Positions 1 through 8,125 of a stretch of DNA of 64,000 bases are shown piece after piece. The stretch spans positions 24,445 through 88,444 of the forward strand of contig JANPMG010000028.1 of assembly GCA_031422675.1 (NCBI GenBank). Direction: 5' to 3'. The translations under genes were made by a program, and so were the position numbers. Origin of the DNA: JAENVU01 sp031422675. GTDB taxonomy: Bacteria > Actinomycetota > Acidimicrobiia > IMCC26256 > JAENVU01. The notes beneath the pieces are model-generated. The model did not search any database, was not told the origin of the DNA, and worked only from the letters and a program-made list of their open reading frames with translations. How positions within the stretch are numbered: the first letter of the stretch is position 1; each line of letters begins with the position of its first letter.

Positions 1-979
1 TCGTCGTCGTGCTCGTGGACGTCGTGCTCGTGGACGTGGTCGTCGGGGGGTGGGTCGTGGGCACCGTGGGCGGAAGGGTGGGGGGAACCGTCGGTGGGGC
101 GGTCGGCGGCGGCGAGTCCGCGAACGGTGCCGGCACGTTGGGCCCGTTCAGCACGTACACCGCGGTGCCGACTCCGAGCGACGAGTAGATCCAGTCGGCC
201 GAGTTCATCGGTACGCGCACACACCCGTGGGATGCCGGACCGCCGGGAACCGACAGCGCGCCGTGGATTGCGATGTTGCCGTTGAAGTACGACGGCTTGT
301 AGAGCCGGCCGAGTTCGCCGGTCTGCCAACCGCCGACCTTGCCCCGGACGCGGTACGAGCCGCCCGGGGTGACCGCCGTGGCGCAGCGGCCCTTGACGCA
401 GAAGCGCTCGCCGCTCCCCGTGGAGACCGACACGATGCGATACAACGCGTTGTTCTTGTAGAAGAAGAGCACCTGGCGGGCGACGTCGACCTCGACGCGC
501 GTGGCCCCGCCGCCTCCCACCATCGGCCCGGGCGTCACCGGCGCGGCCAGCTTGGCGAGCGTGTTGGCTCCCGCGACACCGTCGCGGCCGAGACCGTTGA
601 CCTTCTGGAACGCCATCACCGCGTGGGTGGTGGAGCTGCTGTAGCGCCCGTCGGGGCTGACGTCGTAACTGAGCTCGGCGAGGCGGGCCTGGAGATTCGT
701 GACTGCGGGTCCGGAGTCACCGGGCCGCAAACCGTTGAACGGAACCGTCGTCGCACTGGTGGATGTGACCGGCGCCAGCGTGGTGGTCGTGGTGGGCGCA
801 GTGGTGGTGGACGTGGACGTGGCGCGAAGACGGCTGCGGTTCGATGCGGACTCGGACCGGCGCTCGGTGCTACCCGCACACGCGCTTCCGACCAGCGCCA
901 TCGCGCCGAGTACGGCGACGCCGAGCACAAGGCGGCGGTGTCCGGACGCACGTGCAAACGTCCGCAGATTTAAACTCAA
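1..979 (-). CDS. L,D-transpeptidase (YkuD) with peptidoglycan-binding domain, 3' end outside window
   Basis: L,D-transpeptidases make 3-3 cross-links in peptidoglycan outside the membrane. The reading frame has a hydrophobic signal segment ending at a Cys (GSAC, a weak lipobox), a Ser/Thr/Pro linker, a PG-binding-1-like domain (about residues 90-150, with GDSGPAV and FQ motifs) and a YkuD domain with the catalytic motif SHGCVRV and an upstream IHG. The C-terminus is a low-complexity Pro/Thr/Ser tail that runs off the window. The start is taken as TTG at 979: it overlaps the rodA stop (TTGA) and has GAGGAG six bases upstream. Translational coupling with rodA places it in the elongation operon. 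The family assignment is firm; the exact start and lipidation are inferred. Confidence 0.88.
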   Translation of the reverse strand, partial: MSLNLRTFARASGHRRLVLGVAVLGAMALVGSACAGSTERRSESASNRSRLRATSTSTTTAPTTTTTLAPVTSTSATTVPFNGLRPGDSGPAVTNLQARLAELSYDVSPDGRYSSSTTHAVMAFQKVNGLGRDGVAGANTLAKLAAPVTPGPMVGGGGATRVEVDVARQVLFFYKNNALYRIVSVSTGSGERFCVKGRCATAVTPGGSYRVRGKVGGWQTGELGRLYKPSYFNGNIAIHGALSVPGGPASHGCVRVPMNSADWIYSSLGVGTAVYVLNGPNVPAPFADSPPPTAPPTVPPTLPPTVPTTHPPTTTSTSTTSTSTTT

Positions 980-2133
980 CTAAATCTCCTCATCCGCACA
1001 TTGGCCACCAGACCGACGCACGCAAACGACACGATCACCGACGATCCGCCGTAGCTCATGAACGGGAGTGGAAGACCCGTCACCGGCATGATGCCAGTTG
1101 CCATACCCACGTTCTCGAAAACCTGCGCCACAAACATAGCGAGCACGCCCATGCAACACAGCGATCCGAACGGATCCTGGGCCAGCCGCGCCGCGCGCGA
1201 CGTGCGCCAGACGATCACTGCGAACAGGCCGAGCACCAGCCCGCTGCCGATGAATCCGAACTCCTCCCCCACCACCGTGAAGATGAAGTCCGTGTGCTGC
1301 TCGGGCACTTGCGCACCGTTCGTCTGCGATCCGCTGAAGAGTCCCTTTCCGGTGAGACCGCCCGATCCCACCGTGAGGATCGACTGCTTCTGGTTGTACA
1401 CCGCCTTCCGCTGTTCGGGGTTGAGGCCACGCTGGTCGGCGTCGAGGTTCCGAAACGAGTTGATCCGGTCGATCTGGTACTGATCGAGCACCCCCGCCTG
1501 GACCGCCACCACCGTGACCGTCAGTCCGAGGAGCAGGAGTACCACCAGGTGACGCGCTCGCGCCCCCGCCATCATGATGATGGTGAACGCCATCGCCATG
1601 AGCACGATGTCCGTGCCCAGGTCTGGTTGCAAGATGATGAGACCCATCGGCACCGCACAGATTGCAAGCGCGACGATCAATCGCCGCGCGCCCATCTCCT
1701 CGCGGTGACGGGTGCAGTAGGCCGCCAACACCAAGGTCAGGAAGACCTTGGCGAACTCGCCGGGTTGCAGTTGGAACGCGCCGATGTCGAATCGGGCTTG
1801 AGCGCCCTTGACCGACGCTCCGAACTGCAGGACCGCGAGCAGCATCACGATGGTGACGCCGTACCCGAGGAGCGAGAGTTCACGGAGTCGTCGGTAGTCG
1901 ATGAACATGAGGATCACCATGACGACGATCCCGATCACGATCGCGATGAGCTGGCGCTTCACGAAGTAGAGCGGATCAATGTTCTCGGATTCGAGCTTGT
2001 TGCGCGTGGCGGCGTAGATCAGCAGGGTTCCGAAGGCCGCGAGCAGGACCGGCGCGCCGAAGAGGAGCGGATCGAGATGACGCAGCGGGGACTCCTGGAG
2101 CCGGGCGCGTCGATCCGAGACGACGATGGCCAC
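976..2133 (-). CDS. rodA: Rod-shape-determining protein RodA (SEDS glycosyltransferase)
   Basis: RodA polymerises lipid II glycan strands in the lateral wall, together with its class B PBP partner. The 385-residue product has about ten hydrophobic segments and the conserved SEDS signatures: the LQPGEFAK region near residue 155 and, towards the end, HTDFIFTVVGEEFG followed by a GLPLPFMSYGGSS loop. Length is normal for the family. The ATG at 2133 lies three bases after the PBP2 stop. RodA rather than FtsW is favoured by the adjacency of mrdA and mreBCD, since FtsW normally sits in the division cluster. Confidence 0.95.
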   Translation of the reverse strand: MAIVVSDRRARLQESPLRHLDPLLFGAPVLLAAFGTLLIYAATRNKLESENIDPLYFVKRQLIAIVIGIVVMVILMFIDYRRLRELSLLGYGVTIVMLLAVLQFGASVKGAQARFDIGAFQLQPGEFAKVFLTLVLAAYCTRHREEMGARRLIVALAICAVPMGLIILQPDLGTDIVLMAMAFTIIMMAGARARHLVVLLLLGLTVTVVAVQAGVLDQYQIDRINSFRNLDADQRGLNPEQRKAVYNQKQSILTVGSGGLTGKGLFSGSQTNGAQVPEQHTDFIFTVVGEEFGFIGSGLVLGLFAVIVWRTSRAARLAQDPFGSLCCMGVLAMFVAQVFENVGMATGIMPVTGLPLPFMSYGGSSVIVSFACVGLVANVRMRRFS

Positions 2134-2136
2134 GCG

Positions 2137-4050
2137 TCAGTCCTTCGTCGATTGGGCGATGTTGAGAACCGGCGTCGGCGGCAGACCGTTCAGGTGTTCC
2201 ATGATCGCGCGCACGATCGGCGCGGCCGTCTGGGCGCCGTACCCGCCTTCCTCCACCACTGCGAGCACTACGTACTTCGGGTCCACCGCGGGCGTCATCC
2301 CCACGAACCATGACGTGTTCTGCTTCCCCTGCACCTGCGCGGTGCCGGTCTTGCCGGCCGCGAGACCGCTGGGGAATCCTGCGAACGCCGCCGCCGCCGT
2401 GCCCTTCGGATTCTCGACCGCGCCGCTGAAGCCGGCGAGCAACGCAGCCCGCTCGGGGATCATGACCGTGCTCGCAATGATCGGATCCAGCGACCGCACC
2501 TGCGTGCCCTGAACGTCGAGGACCGCATCCGCCAGGCGCGGCGAGTGTCGGGTCCCACCGTTCGCGAGCGTCGCGTAGGCCGACGCCATCTGGATCGGCG
2601 TCACCAGGATGTCCTTCTGGCCGATCGCCGACTGGATGTTGTCGCCCGGCAGCCAATCGGGAAACGGAAAGTTCTTCGGGTCGCGCTCGTTCATCTGTTT
2701 CGTCCATTGCGCGTCGGCGACGAGGCCGGGCGACTCGGAGGGCAAGGCGATCCCGGTCGCTTGACCGAATCCAAACGCGCGGGCCACCGATTGGATGGCG
2801 TCGCCCTCCGGCTGTCCCCGCTTCTGGCGCAGGTACAGGTCGCCGCCGATCCGATAGAAGTACGGGTCGCTGGACACGGTCAGGGCCCGGCTGAGGTCCA
2901 CCCGCCCGTGGGCGGTCTCACCCGTGAACGGATTCTTCGGGTCGGTCGGATAGCGATACTCACCGGTGTCGTTGAAGACCGCGTTGGCGGTGACGATGCC
3001 GGCATTCAGGCCCGCGATCGCGCTCACCAGTTTGAACGTCGAACCGGGGAAGTACTGACCGGAGATGGCGCGGTCCACGAGCGGCAGGTTGTTCTCCTTC
3101 GCGCTGAAAAACTGCCACGTCGACTGTGGGATGCCGTCGACGAAATCGGTCGGGTCGAAGTCGGGATGGGACGCCAGCGCCACCACCGAGCCGGTAGCGA
3201 CATCGAGCACCACTGCGGCACCGGCCGTCGCCTTCAACTTCGTGAGCTTGTCTTTGTTCGCGAAGTCGCGCGAGTCACGGGCCGCGGCGATGCCTTGGTC
3301 CAAGGCGACCTCGGCGGCGCGCTGCACGTCGATGTTCAGGGTCAGCCGAACGTCGTCCCCCGGCACCGACCGTCGCTCCTTCAGGGGTCGCAGGACCCGC
3401 TCGTTGGCGTCGACCTCCACCTGACGGAGACCGGGACGTCCCCGCAGGTCCGATTCGTAGGTGAGTTCCACGCCGCTCTTGCCGATCTTGTCCCCGAGTT
3501 GGTACTGGGTCGGATCGACCTGGGCCTTCAACTCGGTGGGGTTGATCTCACCCACGTAACCGAGCACGTGCGCGGCGAATGCGCGGTTCGGATACTGGCG
3601 CACCGGAACCGTCTCGGCGCGTACTCCCGGGAACTCCCGGCGGTGCTCGGATACGAAGGCGAGCATCTCGAAATCCACGTCGTAGGCCACCGGCACCGCA
3701 GTGTGGGGCGAGATCCGGGGATCATTGGCGCGACCCTTGAGCACCTTCAGCGAGGTCCGGAGGACCGGGACGAGGCGCGCCAGCACCCGGTTGCGTTGTT
3801 CCTCCGTGAGCCTGCGGGACACGGTGATCCGGTTCCCGACCCGATTGTCCACGAGGACTCGACCCTCGGCATCGAGGATTCTGCCTCGTACCGGTGGCTC
3901 CACGATCTCGCGCACGGAGTTGCTGCTGGCGGCGGCGCTGAACTGTTCGTTCGATGCCACCTGGAGATACCAGAGCCGGGCGAAGAGCGCGCTGAACAGC
4001 GCGAAGACCACCACGGTGATCAAGCTGCTGCGTACCCGCGTTTCGCTCAC
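2137..4050 (-). CDS. mrdA: Penicillin-binding protein 2 (class B elongation transpeptidase)
   Basis: This membrane-anchored D,D-transpeptidase cross-links the glycan made by RodA. One N-terminal membrane segment (around residues 10-30) precedes a dimerisation domain and the penicillin-binding domain with the active-site motif STFK (GQYFPGSTFK), an SSD second motif and KTGTA. About 637 residues is usual for PBP2. The start is taken as GTG at 4050, which has GAGG eight bases upstream. An in-frame ATG at 4074, overlapping the mreD end, is an alternative without a clear ribosome site. The gene lies between mreD and rodA, the classical elongasome order. Confidence 0.93.
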   Translation of the reverse strand: MSETRVRSSLITVVVFALFSALFARLWYLQVASNEQFSAAASSNSVREIVEPPVRGRILDAEGRVLVDNRVGNRITVSRRLTEEQRNRVLARLVPVLRTSLKVLKGRANDPRISPHTAVPVAYDVDFEMLAFVSEHRREFPGVRAETVPVRQYPNRAFAAHVLGYVGEINPTELKAQVDPTQYQLGDKIGKSGVELTYESDLRGRPGLRQVEVDANERVLRPLKERRSVPGDDVRLTLNIDVQRAAEVALDQGIAAARDSRDFANKDKLTKLKATAGAAVVLDVATGSVVALASHPDFDPTDFVDGIPQSTWQFFSAKENNLPLVDRAISGQYFPGSTFKLVSAIAGLNAGIVTANAVFNDTGEYRYPTDPKNPFTGETAHGRVDLSRALTVSSDPYFYRIGGDLYLRQKRGQPEGDAIQSVARAFGFGQATGIALPSESPGLVADAQWTKQMNERDPKNFPFPDWLPGDNIQSAIGQKDILVTPIQMASAYATLANGGTRHSPRLADAVLDVQGTQVRSLDPIIASTVMIPERAALLAGFSGAVENPKGTAAAAFAGFPSGLAAGKTGTAQVQGKQNTSWFVGMTPAVDPKYVVLAVVEEGGYGAQTAAPIVRAIMEHLNGLPPTPVLNIAQSTKD

Positions 4051-4060
4051 GCTCGGAACC

Positions 4061-4585
4061 TCATGGGGCCCCATATCTTGGTACGCCGGTCTCGAGAAGG
4101 ACACGCGGGCGGGCCGTCGAGATCGCGATCGGGAACAGTGCAAGCGCGATCACACCGTCGTACAGCGCCGCGAATCCGACGGTTCGCAGCGAGTCCACGG
4201 CTACCAGCTGATCCTGGCCGACCACGGCGCCGAGGCCGATGAACAACAACCCCGCCAACGACCCCGCACCGATGGCGACCGCTGGACTGACCCACCACGC
4301 CGGGCGTACCAGCGCGGTCTGCATCGCGCCAACGACGTACGCGGTGAGACCGAACGCCAACGCGCCGAGACCGAGCGGGGTCTGAAGAAAGACGTCGCTC
4401 GCCAGGCCGGCGGCGAAACCGAACGACGCGCCGAGTTCGGGTCCGTAACGCACCGCGATCGCCACTGCGGCCACGAGCCCGAGGTCCGGGACCACCCCCG
4501 CGATGCGCAGATGCGGGAACACGGTGGTCTGGAGGACCATCAGCAGAATCAGCAGCAGCGCGAGTCGCACGGTCCGAATCGTCAT
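4061..4585 (-). CDS. mreD: Rod-shape-determining membrane protein MreD
   Basis: MreD is a small polytopic membrane protein of the elongasome that works with MreC. The 174-residue product is almost wholly hydrophobic, with about five membrane segments starting at an LALLLILLMVLQTTVFPHL helix typical of MreD N-termini. Its ATG overlaps the mreC stop as ATGA, so it is probably translationally coupled. Sequence conservation in this family is low, and the assignment rests on length, topology and position between mreC and mrdA. Confidence 0.88.
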   Translation of the reverse strand: MTIRTVRLALLLILLMVLQTTVFPHLRIAGVVPDLGLVAAVAIAVRYGPELGASFGFAAGLASDVFLQTPLGLGALAFGLTAYVVGAMQTALVRPAWWVSPAVAIGAGSLAGLLFIGLGAVVGQDQLVAVDSLRTVGFAALYDGVIALALFPIAISTARPRVLLETGVPRYGAP

Positions 4586-5415
4586 CGCGGCACCGGCCAT
4601 TGGACGACGCGGACGAACTCGGTGCGGGTCGCGTCTGCGAACAGCGAGACGATGACGCGCGACGTGAGATCGCCGGGCCGGCTCGTCACCGAGATCACCC
4701 GGCCGACGGGGATGTCCGGCGGGAACGGTCCGGTGGCGCTCCCGACCGTGATCAACACGTCGCCGCGCCGCATGGCGGGCTTCGCATCCCGTGCGTCGAC
4801 GGACTGGCGGGTCGAATCCGGATTTCCGTTCAGGACCCCGAGCGCACCGGACCGGGCGTCGCGCACCGACACTCCGGAGTCCCGGTCGGCGAGCAGCAAC
4901 ACAGTCGAGCGGCGCCGCGATACTCGCGAGATCCGCCCGATCAACCCGTCGCCCGACACCACCGGCATGTCGACGCCGACACCGTCGTCGGTTCCCTTGT
5001 TCAACCCGACCGTGGACTCGAAGTTGCCCGGGGAGCCGAGAATGATCTGCGCATCGACCATCGGGAGGTTCGCCACGTTCGGGAGATCGGCGAGCTTCTT
5101 GAGCGCCGCGACCTGGCCCAGCGATGCCTTGGCCGCGCGATCGCGACCGCGCGCCGCCTGGAGCTGGCGTCGGAGTCGCCGGTTCTCGTCCTTGATGTCG
5201 CCGGCGCGCGTCACGCCGGCCCACCAGTCGCCCACGGGACTCAACAGATCGTCGACCCCGGATTGCACGGGCGCGAACGCGTCACGGACGGCGTTGCGAG
5301 CCTGCCCGCCGATGCCGGTGTCCCCGCCGCGGGTGTCGAGCGTGATGAACGTGATCGAGAGGAGGACGAGCAGGACCAGGATCGTGCGTCGTCGGTTCGA
5401 TCGGGGATCCGCCAC
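4582..5415 (-). CDS. mreC: Rod-shape-determining protein MreC
   Basis: MreC is a bitopic scaffold linking MreB filaments to the periplasm-facing PBP2-RodA machinery. The 277-residue product shows one N-terminal membrane helix (ILVLLVLLSITFITL), a coiled-coil stretch rich in Arg and Leu (about residues 70-105) and the beta-rich C-terminal domain, with the family's GLIGRI motif and a DSGVSVRDARSGALGVLNG segment. It lies 24 bases downstream of mreB and overlaps mreD by four bases. Confidence 0.93.
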   Translation of the reverse strand: MADPRSNRRRTILVLLVLLSITFITLDTRGGDTGIGGQARNAVRDAFAPVQSGVDDLLSPVGDWWAGVTRAGDIKDENRRLRRQLQAARGRDRAAKASLGQVAALKKLADLPNVANLPMVDAQIILGSPGNFESTVGLNKGTDDGVGVDMPVVSGDGLIGRISRVSRRRSTVLLLADRDSGVSVRDARSGALGVLNGNPDSTRQSVDARDAKPAMRRGDVLITVGSATGPFPPDIPVGRVISVTSRPGDLTSRVIVSLFADATRTEFVRVVQWPVPR

Positions 5416-5439
5416 GGATTCGCTCGCCGTCGAGGCGCG

Positions 5440-6471
5440 TCAGGAATGCTTCTGCGAGATCAGATTCTTGAACGCCGCCTCTTCGAGGTACTGACCGGAA
5501 CCGATCACCACCGAATAGAGCGGATTGTCGGCGATGGTGATGGGCATCCCCGTCTCGGATTCGAGGCGCGCATCCAGCCCGTGGAGGAGCGCGCCGCCGC
5601 CGGTGATCACGATGCCGCGCTCCATGATGTCGGCGGCGAGTTCGGGTGGCGTCTTGTCCAGCGTCACCTTCACCGCATCGACGATCGCCGACACCGGCTC
5701 CTCGATGGCTTCGCGGATCTCCTCGGTCGACACGACGATCGTCTTCGGCAGCCCGGTGACGAGGTCCCGACCCCGCACCTCCGCGTAGAGCTCTTCTTGA
5801 AGTGGGTGCGCACTCGCGAGTGCGATCTTGATCTCCTCCGCGGTGCGTTCGCCGAGCGCGAGGGAGTACTCCTTCTTCACGTAGTTGATGATCGAATCGT
5901 CGAGCTCGTCACCCGCGATCCGGATCGACTCGCTCGCGACGATGCCGCCGAGCGAGATGACCGCCACCTCGGTCGTGCCACCGCCGATGTCGACCACCAT
6001 GTTGCCGGCCGGTTCGTGCACGGGAAGCCCGGCCCCGATCGCCGCCGCCATCGGTTCCTCGATGATGTCGGCCGGCTTGCGCGCACCCGCGTGCTCGGCG
6101 GCGTCGACAACGGCACGCTGCTCCACCCCGGTGACTCCCGACGGCACACAGATCACCATGCGCGGACGCGCCCATCGGCGCGTGTGCACTCGTTGGATGA
6201 AGTAACGGAGCATCTTCTCGCAGATGTCGAAATCCGCGATCACCCCGTCCTTCAGTGGGCGAATCGCCTGGATGTGGCCGGGGGTCCGCCCGATCATGCG
6301 CTTCGCCTCGGTCCCAACTGCGAGCGGTCGCCCATCCTTGGTGTTGATCGCGACGACGGACGGCTCGTTCAGCACGACGCCCCGGCCGCGCACGTAGATC
6401 AGCGTGTTCGCGGTACCGAGATCGACGGCCATATCGCGACCGACGAGGGAAGACAACCAGGGATCTGACAC
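5440..6471 (-). CDS. mreB: Actin-like cell shape protein MreB
   Basis: MreB is a cytoplasmic actin homologue that directs lateral wall synthesis. The 343-residue product has the full set of actin-fold nucleotide motifs: AVDLGTANTLIYVRG (phosphate 1), DIGGGTTEVAVISLGG (phosphate 2) and VITGGGALLHGLDARL (adenosine). Length matches the family. The start is GTG at 6471, with GGAGG ten bases upstream. Presence of mreBCD plus mrdA/rodA predicts a rod-shaped cell that elongates laterally, or a lineage retaining that machinery. Confidence 0.96.
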   Translation of the reverse strand: MSDPWLSSLVGRDMAVDLGTANTLIYVRGRGVVLNEPSVVAINTKDGRPLAVGTEAKRMIGRTPGHIQAIRPLKDGVIADFDICEKMLRYFIQRVHTRRWARPRMVICVPSGVTGVEQRAVVDAAEHAGARKPADIIEEPMAAAIGAGLPVHEPAGNMVVDIGGGTTEVAVISLGGIVASESIRIAGDELDDSIINYVKKEYSLALGERTAEEIKIALASAHPLQEELYAEVRGRDLVTGLPKTIVVSTEEIREAIEEPVSAIVDAVKVTLDKTPPELAADIMERGIVITGGGALLHGLDARLESETGMPITIADNPLYSVVIGSGQYLEEAAFKNLISQKHS

Positions 6472-6566
6472 AGTGCAACCGCCTCCGGGGACGTGCCGGG
6501 GCTCGGAAGGCTACGGGGTGGGACCGCGGAACTCCACTCCGCCCGGTCGCCGGCTCCGGTTCGCCG

Positions 6567-6977
6567 CTACGCGAGGCCGGGAAAGAAGAGTTCGATCTCG
6601 CGGACTGCCGATTCCGGTGAGTCCGAACCGTGGACGAGGTTCTCGCCCATCTCGATGGCCAGATCGCCGCGAATCGTCCCGGGCGCGGCCTCCCGCGGGT
6701 TCGTCGCCCCCATCAGCGTGCGCCACACCTTGAAGGCCTCGGGACCTTCGGCGACAATCGCCACGAGCGGGCTCCGGGTGATGAACGTGACCAGCTCGTC
6801 GAAGAACGGCTTGCCCACGTGCTCCGCGTAATGCGCTTCGGCGGTGGCGCGATCCAGGGTGCGCTGCTCCATCGCCACGATCGTGAGGTACTTCGCCTCG
6901 ATCCGTCCGACGATCTCGCCGACGAGACGGCGCTCGACGGCATCGGGCTTGCACAGAACCAGGGTGCGATCAGTCAT
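6567..6977 (-). CDS. ndk: Nucleoside diphosphate kinase
   Basis: Ndk transfers the gamma-phosphate from one NTP to any NDP through a phosphohistidine. The 136-residue product starts TLVLCKPDAVERRLVG and carries the active-site His at residue 116 in NLVHGSDSPESA, the canonical signature. ATG at 6977 gives a normal-length protein; no strong ribosome site is seen, and an in-frame extension upstream has no family similarity. It sits between folC and mreB, as in other Actinobacteria. Confidence 0.95.
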   Translation of the reverse strand: MTDRTLVLCKPDAVERRLVGEIVGRIEAKYLTIVAMEQRTLDRATAEAHYAEHVGKPFFDELVTFITRSPLVAIVAEGPEAFKVWRTLMGATNPREAAPGTIRGDLAIEMGENLVHGSDSPESAVREIELFFPGLA

Positions 6978-7223
6978 AAGGCGGGGAAATGTAGAACTTT
7001 CGCTGGGTGTCCGTCGTACTCGGGATCGTTCCGGCACGGGCCCATATCCCCATTCGCTCAGACAGCATTCGTCTCGTCGCTGACACTCCTCGGCGAATGA
7101 ACTCGCTCGGTGGGGACACGGCCCCGTCCCTCACTCGATGAGCACCACCCCGCTCAGTTCTGGTGGGAGGTGGGGAAAGAACATTTGCGCGCGCCCGAGC
7201 CGGAGCTTGCGGAGGCGAGCCGC

Positions 7224-7343
7224 GAGGGAGGGCGCCGCCACAGCAAGTGAACGATCTCGCCGGGCGCCCGTACGAGCAATTTGGAGAGGGAGGGCGCCGC
7301 CACAGCAAGTGAACGATCTCGCCGGGCGCCCGGACGAGCAATT
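7224..7343. repeat. Tandem pair of 58-bp direct repeats
   Basis: Two copies, 7224-7281 and 7286-7343, differ at a single base and lie 62 bp apart. Each ends with the GC palindrome CGGGCGCCCG followed by an ACGAGC-type end. The second copy runs into the stop codon of the mycothiol-fold gene at 7342. They fill most of the 364-base gap between ndk and that gene; the rest of the gap (6978-7223) shows nothing recognisable. A diverged third copy is at 8076-8123. Confidence 0.9.
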
Positions 7344-8007
7344 AGCTCCTATAAATGTTGGCGGTTTCGTCGAGGCCGAGGGCGGTGAGGTCGCCGCGGC
7401 CGGTGGCGGCGAGGACGAAGGGCCACGGCGGTCCGCTGATGCGTTCGCCGCCACCCGACACGTCGAACTCAGGAAGCCCATCGAGGGCGATTGTGGCCGG
7501 ACGCCAGTCCTGTTGGGTCAGGATGTCGGCGATATGTGAGGCAGCGGCCTTCGTGTCCACGTCCGCGGTCCCAGACCGGCCGACTGCGACTCGGATGTCA
7601 TCCGCGTGCAGGACCATGTCCGACCACAACGCTTCCACTCCCTGGCCCAGGGTGCCGGCCGCGCCGGCCGGCGCCGGTGTCGCCCAGGCGTCGTCGTCGA
7701 ACATCCCAAGCAGCGCGGCGAGCGACGGGCGGATCTCGGCCAGCTCGTCGGCGACTGCTGCGGGTCCATGGCCCGCCCGTTCGTCGACCTCACGTTGGGT
7801 CGCCTCGGCGCTTCCGAGCCCGTCGAACCGGCCTGCGACCACGTCCGCGAACTGGCCCACGACGTGCTTGGCGACATCGCCCGCAGTCCAGCCTTCACAC
7901 CGGCTCGGGCGATCCCAATCCGCCGGGTCGACGGACCGGATCAGAACTTCGAACCGGCCCACCTCCGGTTCGAACTCGGCTTGGGTGACGGTACGGGGCA
8001 GGCTCAT
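7342..8007 (-). CDS. Maleylpyruvate isomerase family mycothiol-dependent enzyme
   Basis: The product belongs to the DinB-like four-helix superfamily in which mycothiol serves as cofactor; substrates of most members are unknown. The 221-residue protein shows the N-terminal MDMPI pattern: a WDRPSRCEGWTAGDVAKHVVGQ segment with the metal-ligand His, later a MVLHADDIRVAVG helix with a second His, then a small C-terminal domain. ATG at 8007 is preferred because GGAGA lies about seven bases upstream; a GTG at 8028 would add seven residues. The gene is flanked by related direct repeats (7224-7343 and 8076-8123), unlike its neighbours. Confidence 0.8.
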   Translation of the reverse strand: MSLPRTVTQAEFEPEVGRFEVLIRSVDPADWDRPSRCEGWTAGDVAKHVVGQFADVVAGRFDGLGSAEATQREVDERAGHGPAAVADELAEIRPSLAALLGMFDDDAWATPAPAGAAGTLGQGVEALWSDMVLHADDIRVAVGRSGTADVDTKAAASHIADILTQQDWRPATIALDGLPEFDVSGGGERISGPPWPFVLAATGRGDLTALGLDETANIYRS

Positions 8008-8075
8008 GAGACATCTCCAAAGCGACACGGTTGGGAACGGTCACGTTGACCGAACCACCCGCCGACCGTCAAGCA

Positions 8076-8123
8076 GGCGCCGCCGAAGCCGCGTCAAGAA
8101 TCTCGCCGGGCGCCCGTACGAGC
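8076..8123. repeat. Third, diverged copy of the 7224-7343 repeat
   Basis: The block TCTCGCCGGGCGCCCGTACG at 8101-8120 is identical to the repeat pair beyond the neighbouring gene, and a GGCGCCGCC block at 8076-8084 matches its other end at nearly the same spacing. It lies between the folC stop and the start of the mycothiol-fold gene, in the same orientation as the two other copies, so the gene is bracketed by direct repeats. Confidence 0.8.
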
Positions 8124-8125
8124 CA

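Noticed and set aside
1..60. Simple-sequence repeat at the window start
   Set aside because: It is explained by Thr/Ser codons in the L,D-transpeptidase tail.
7224..7343. CRISPR array
   Set aside because: There are only two units with a 4-bp spacer and no cas gene.
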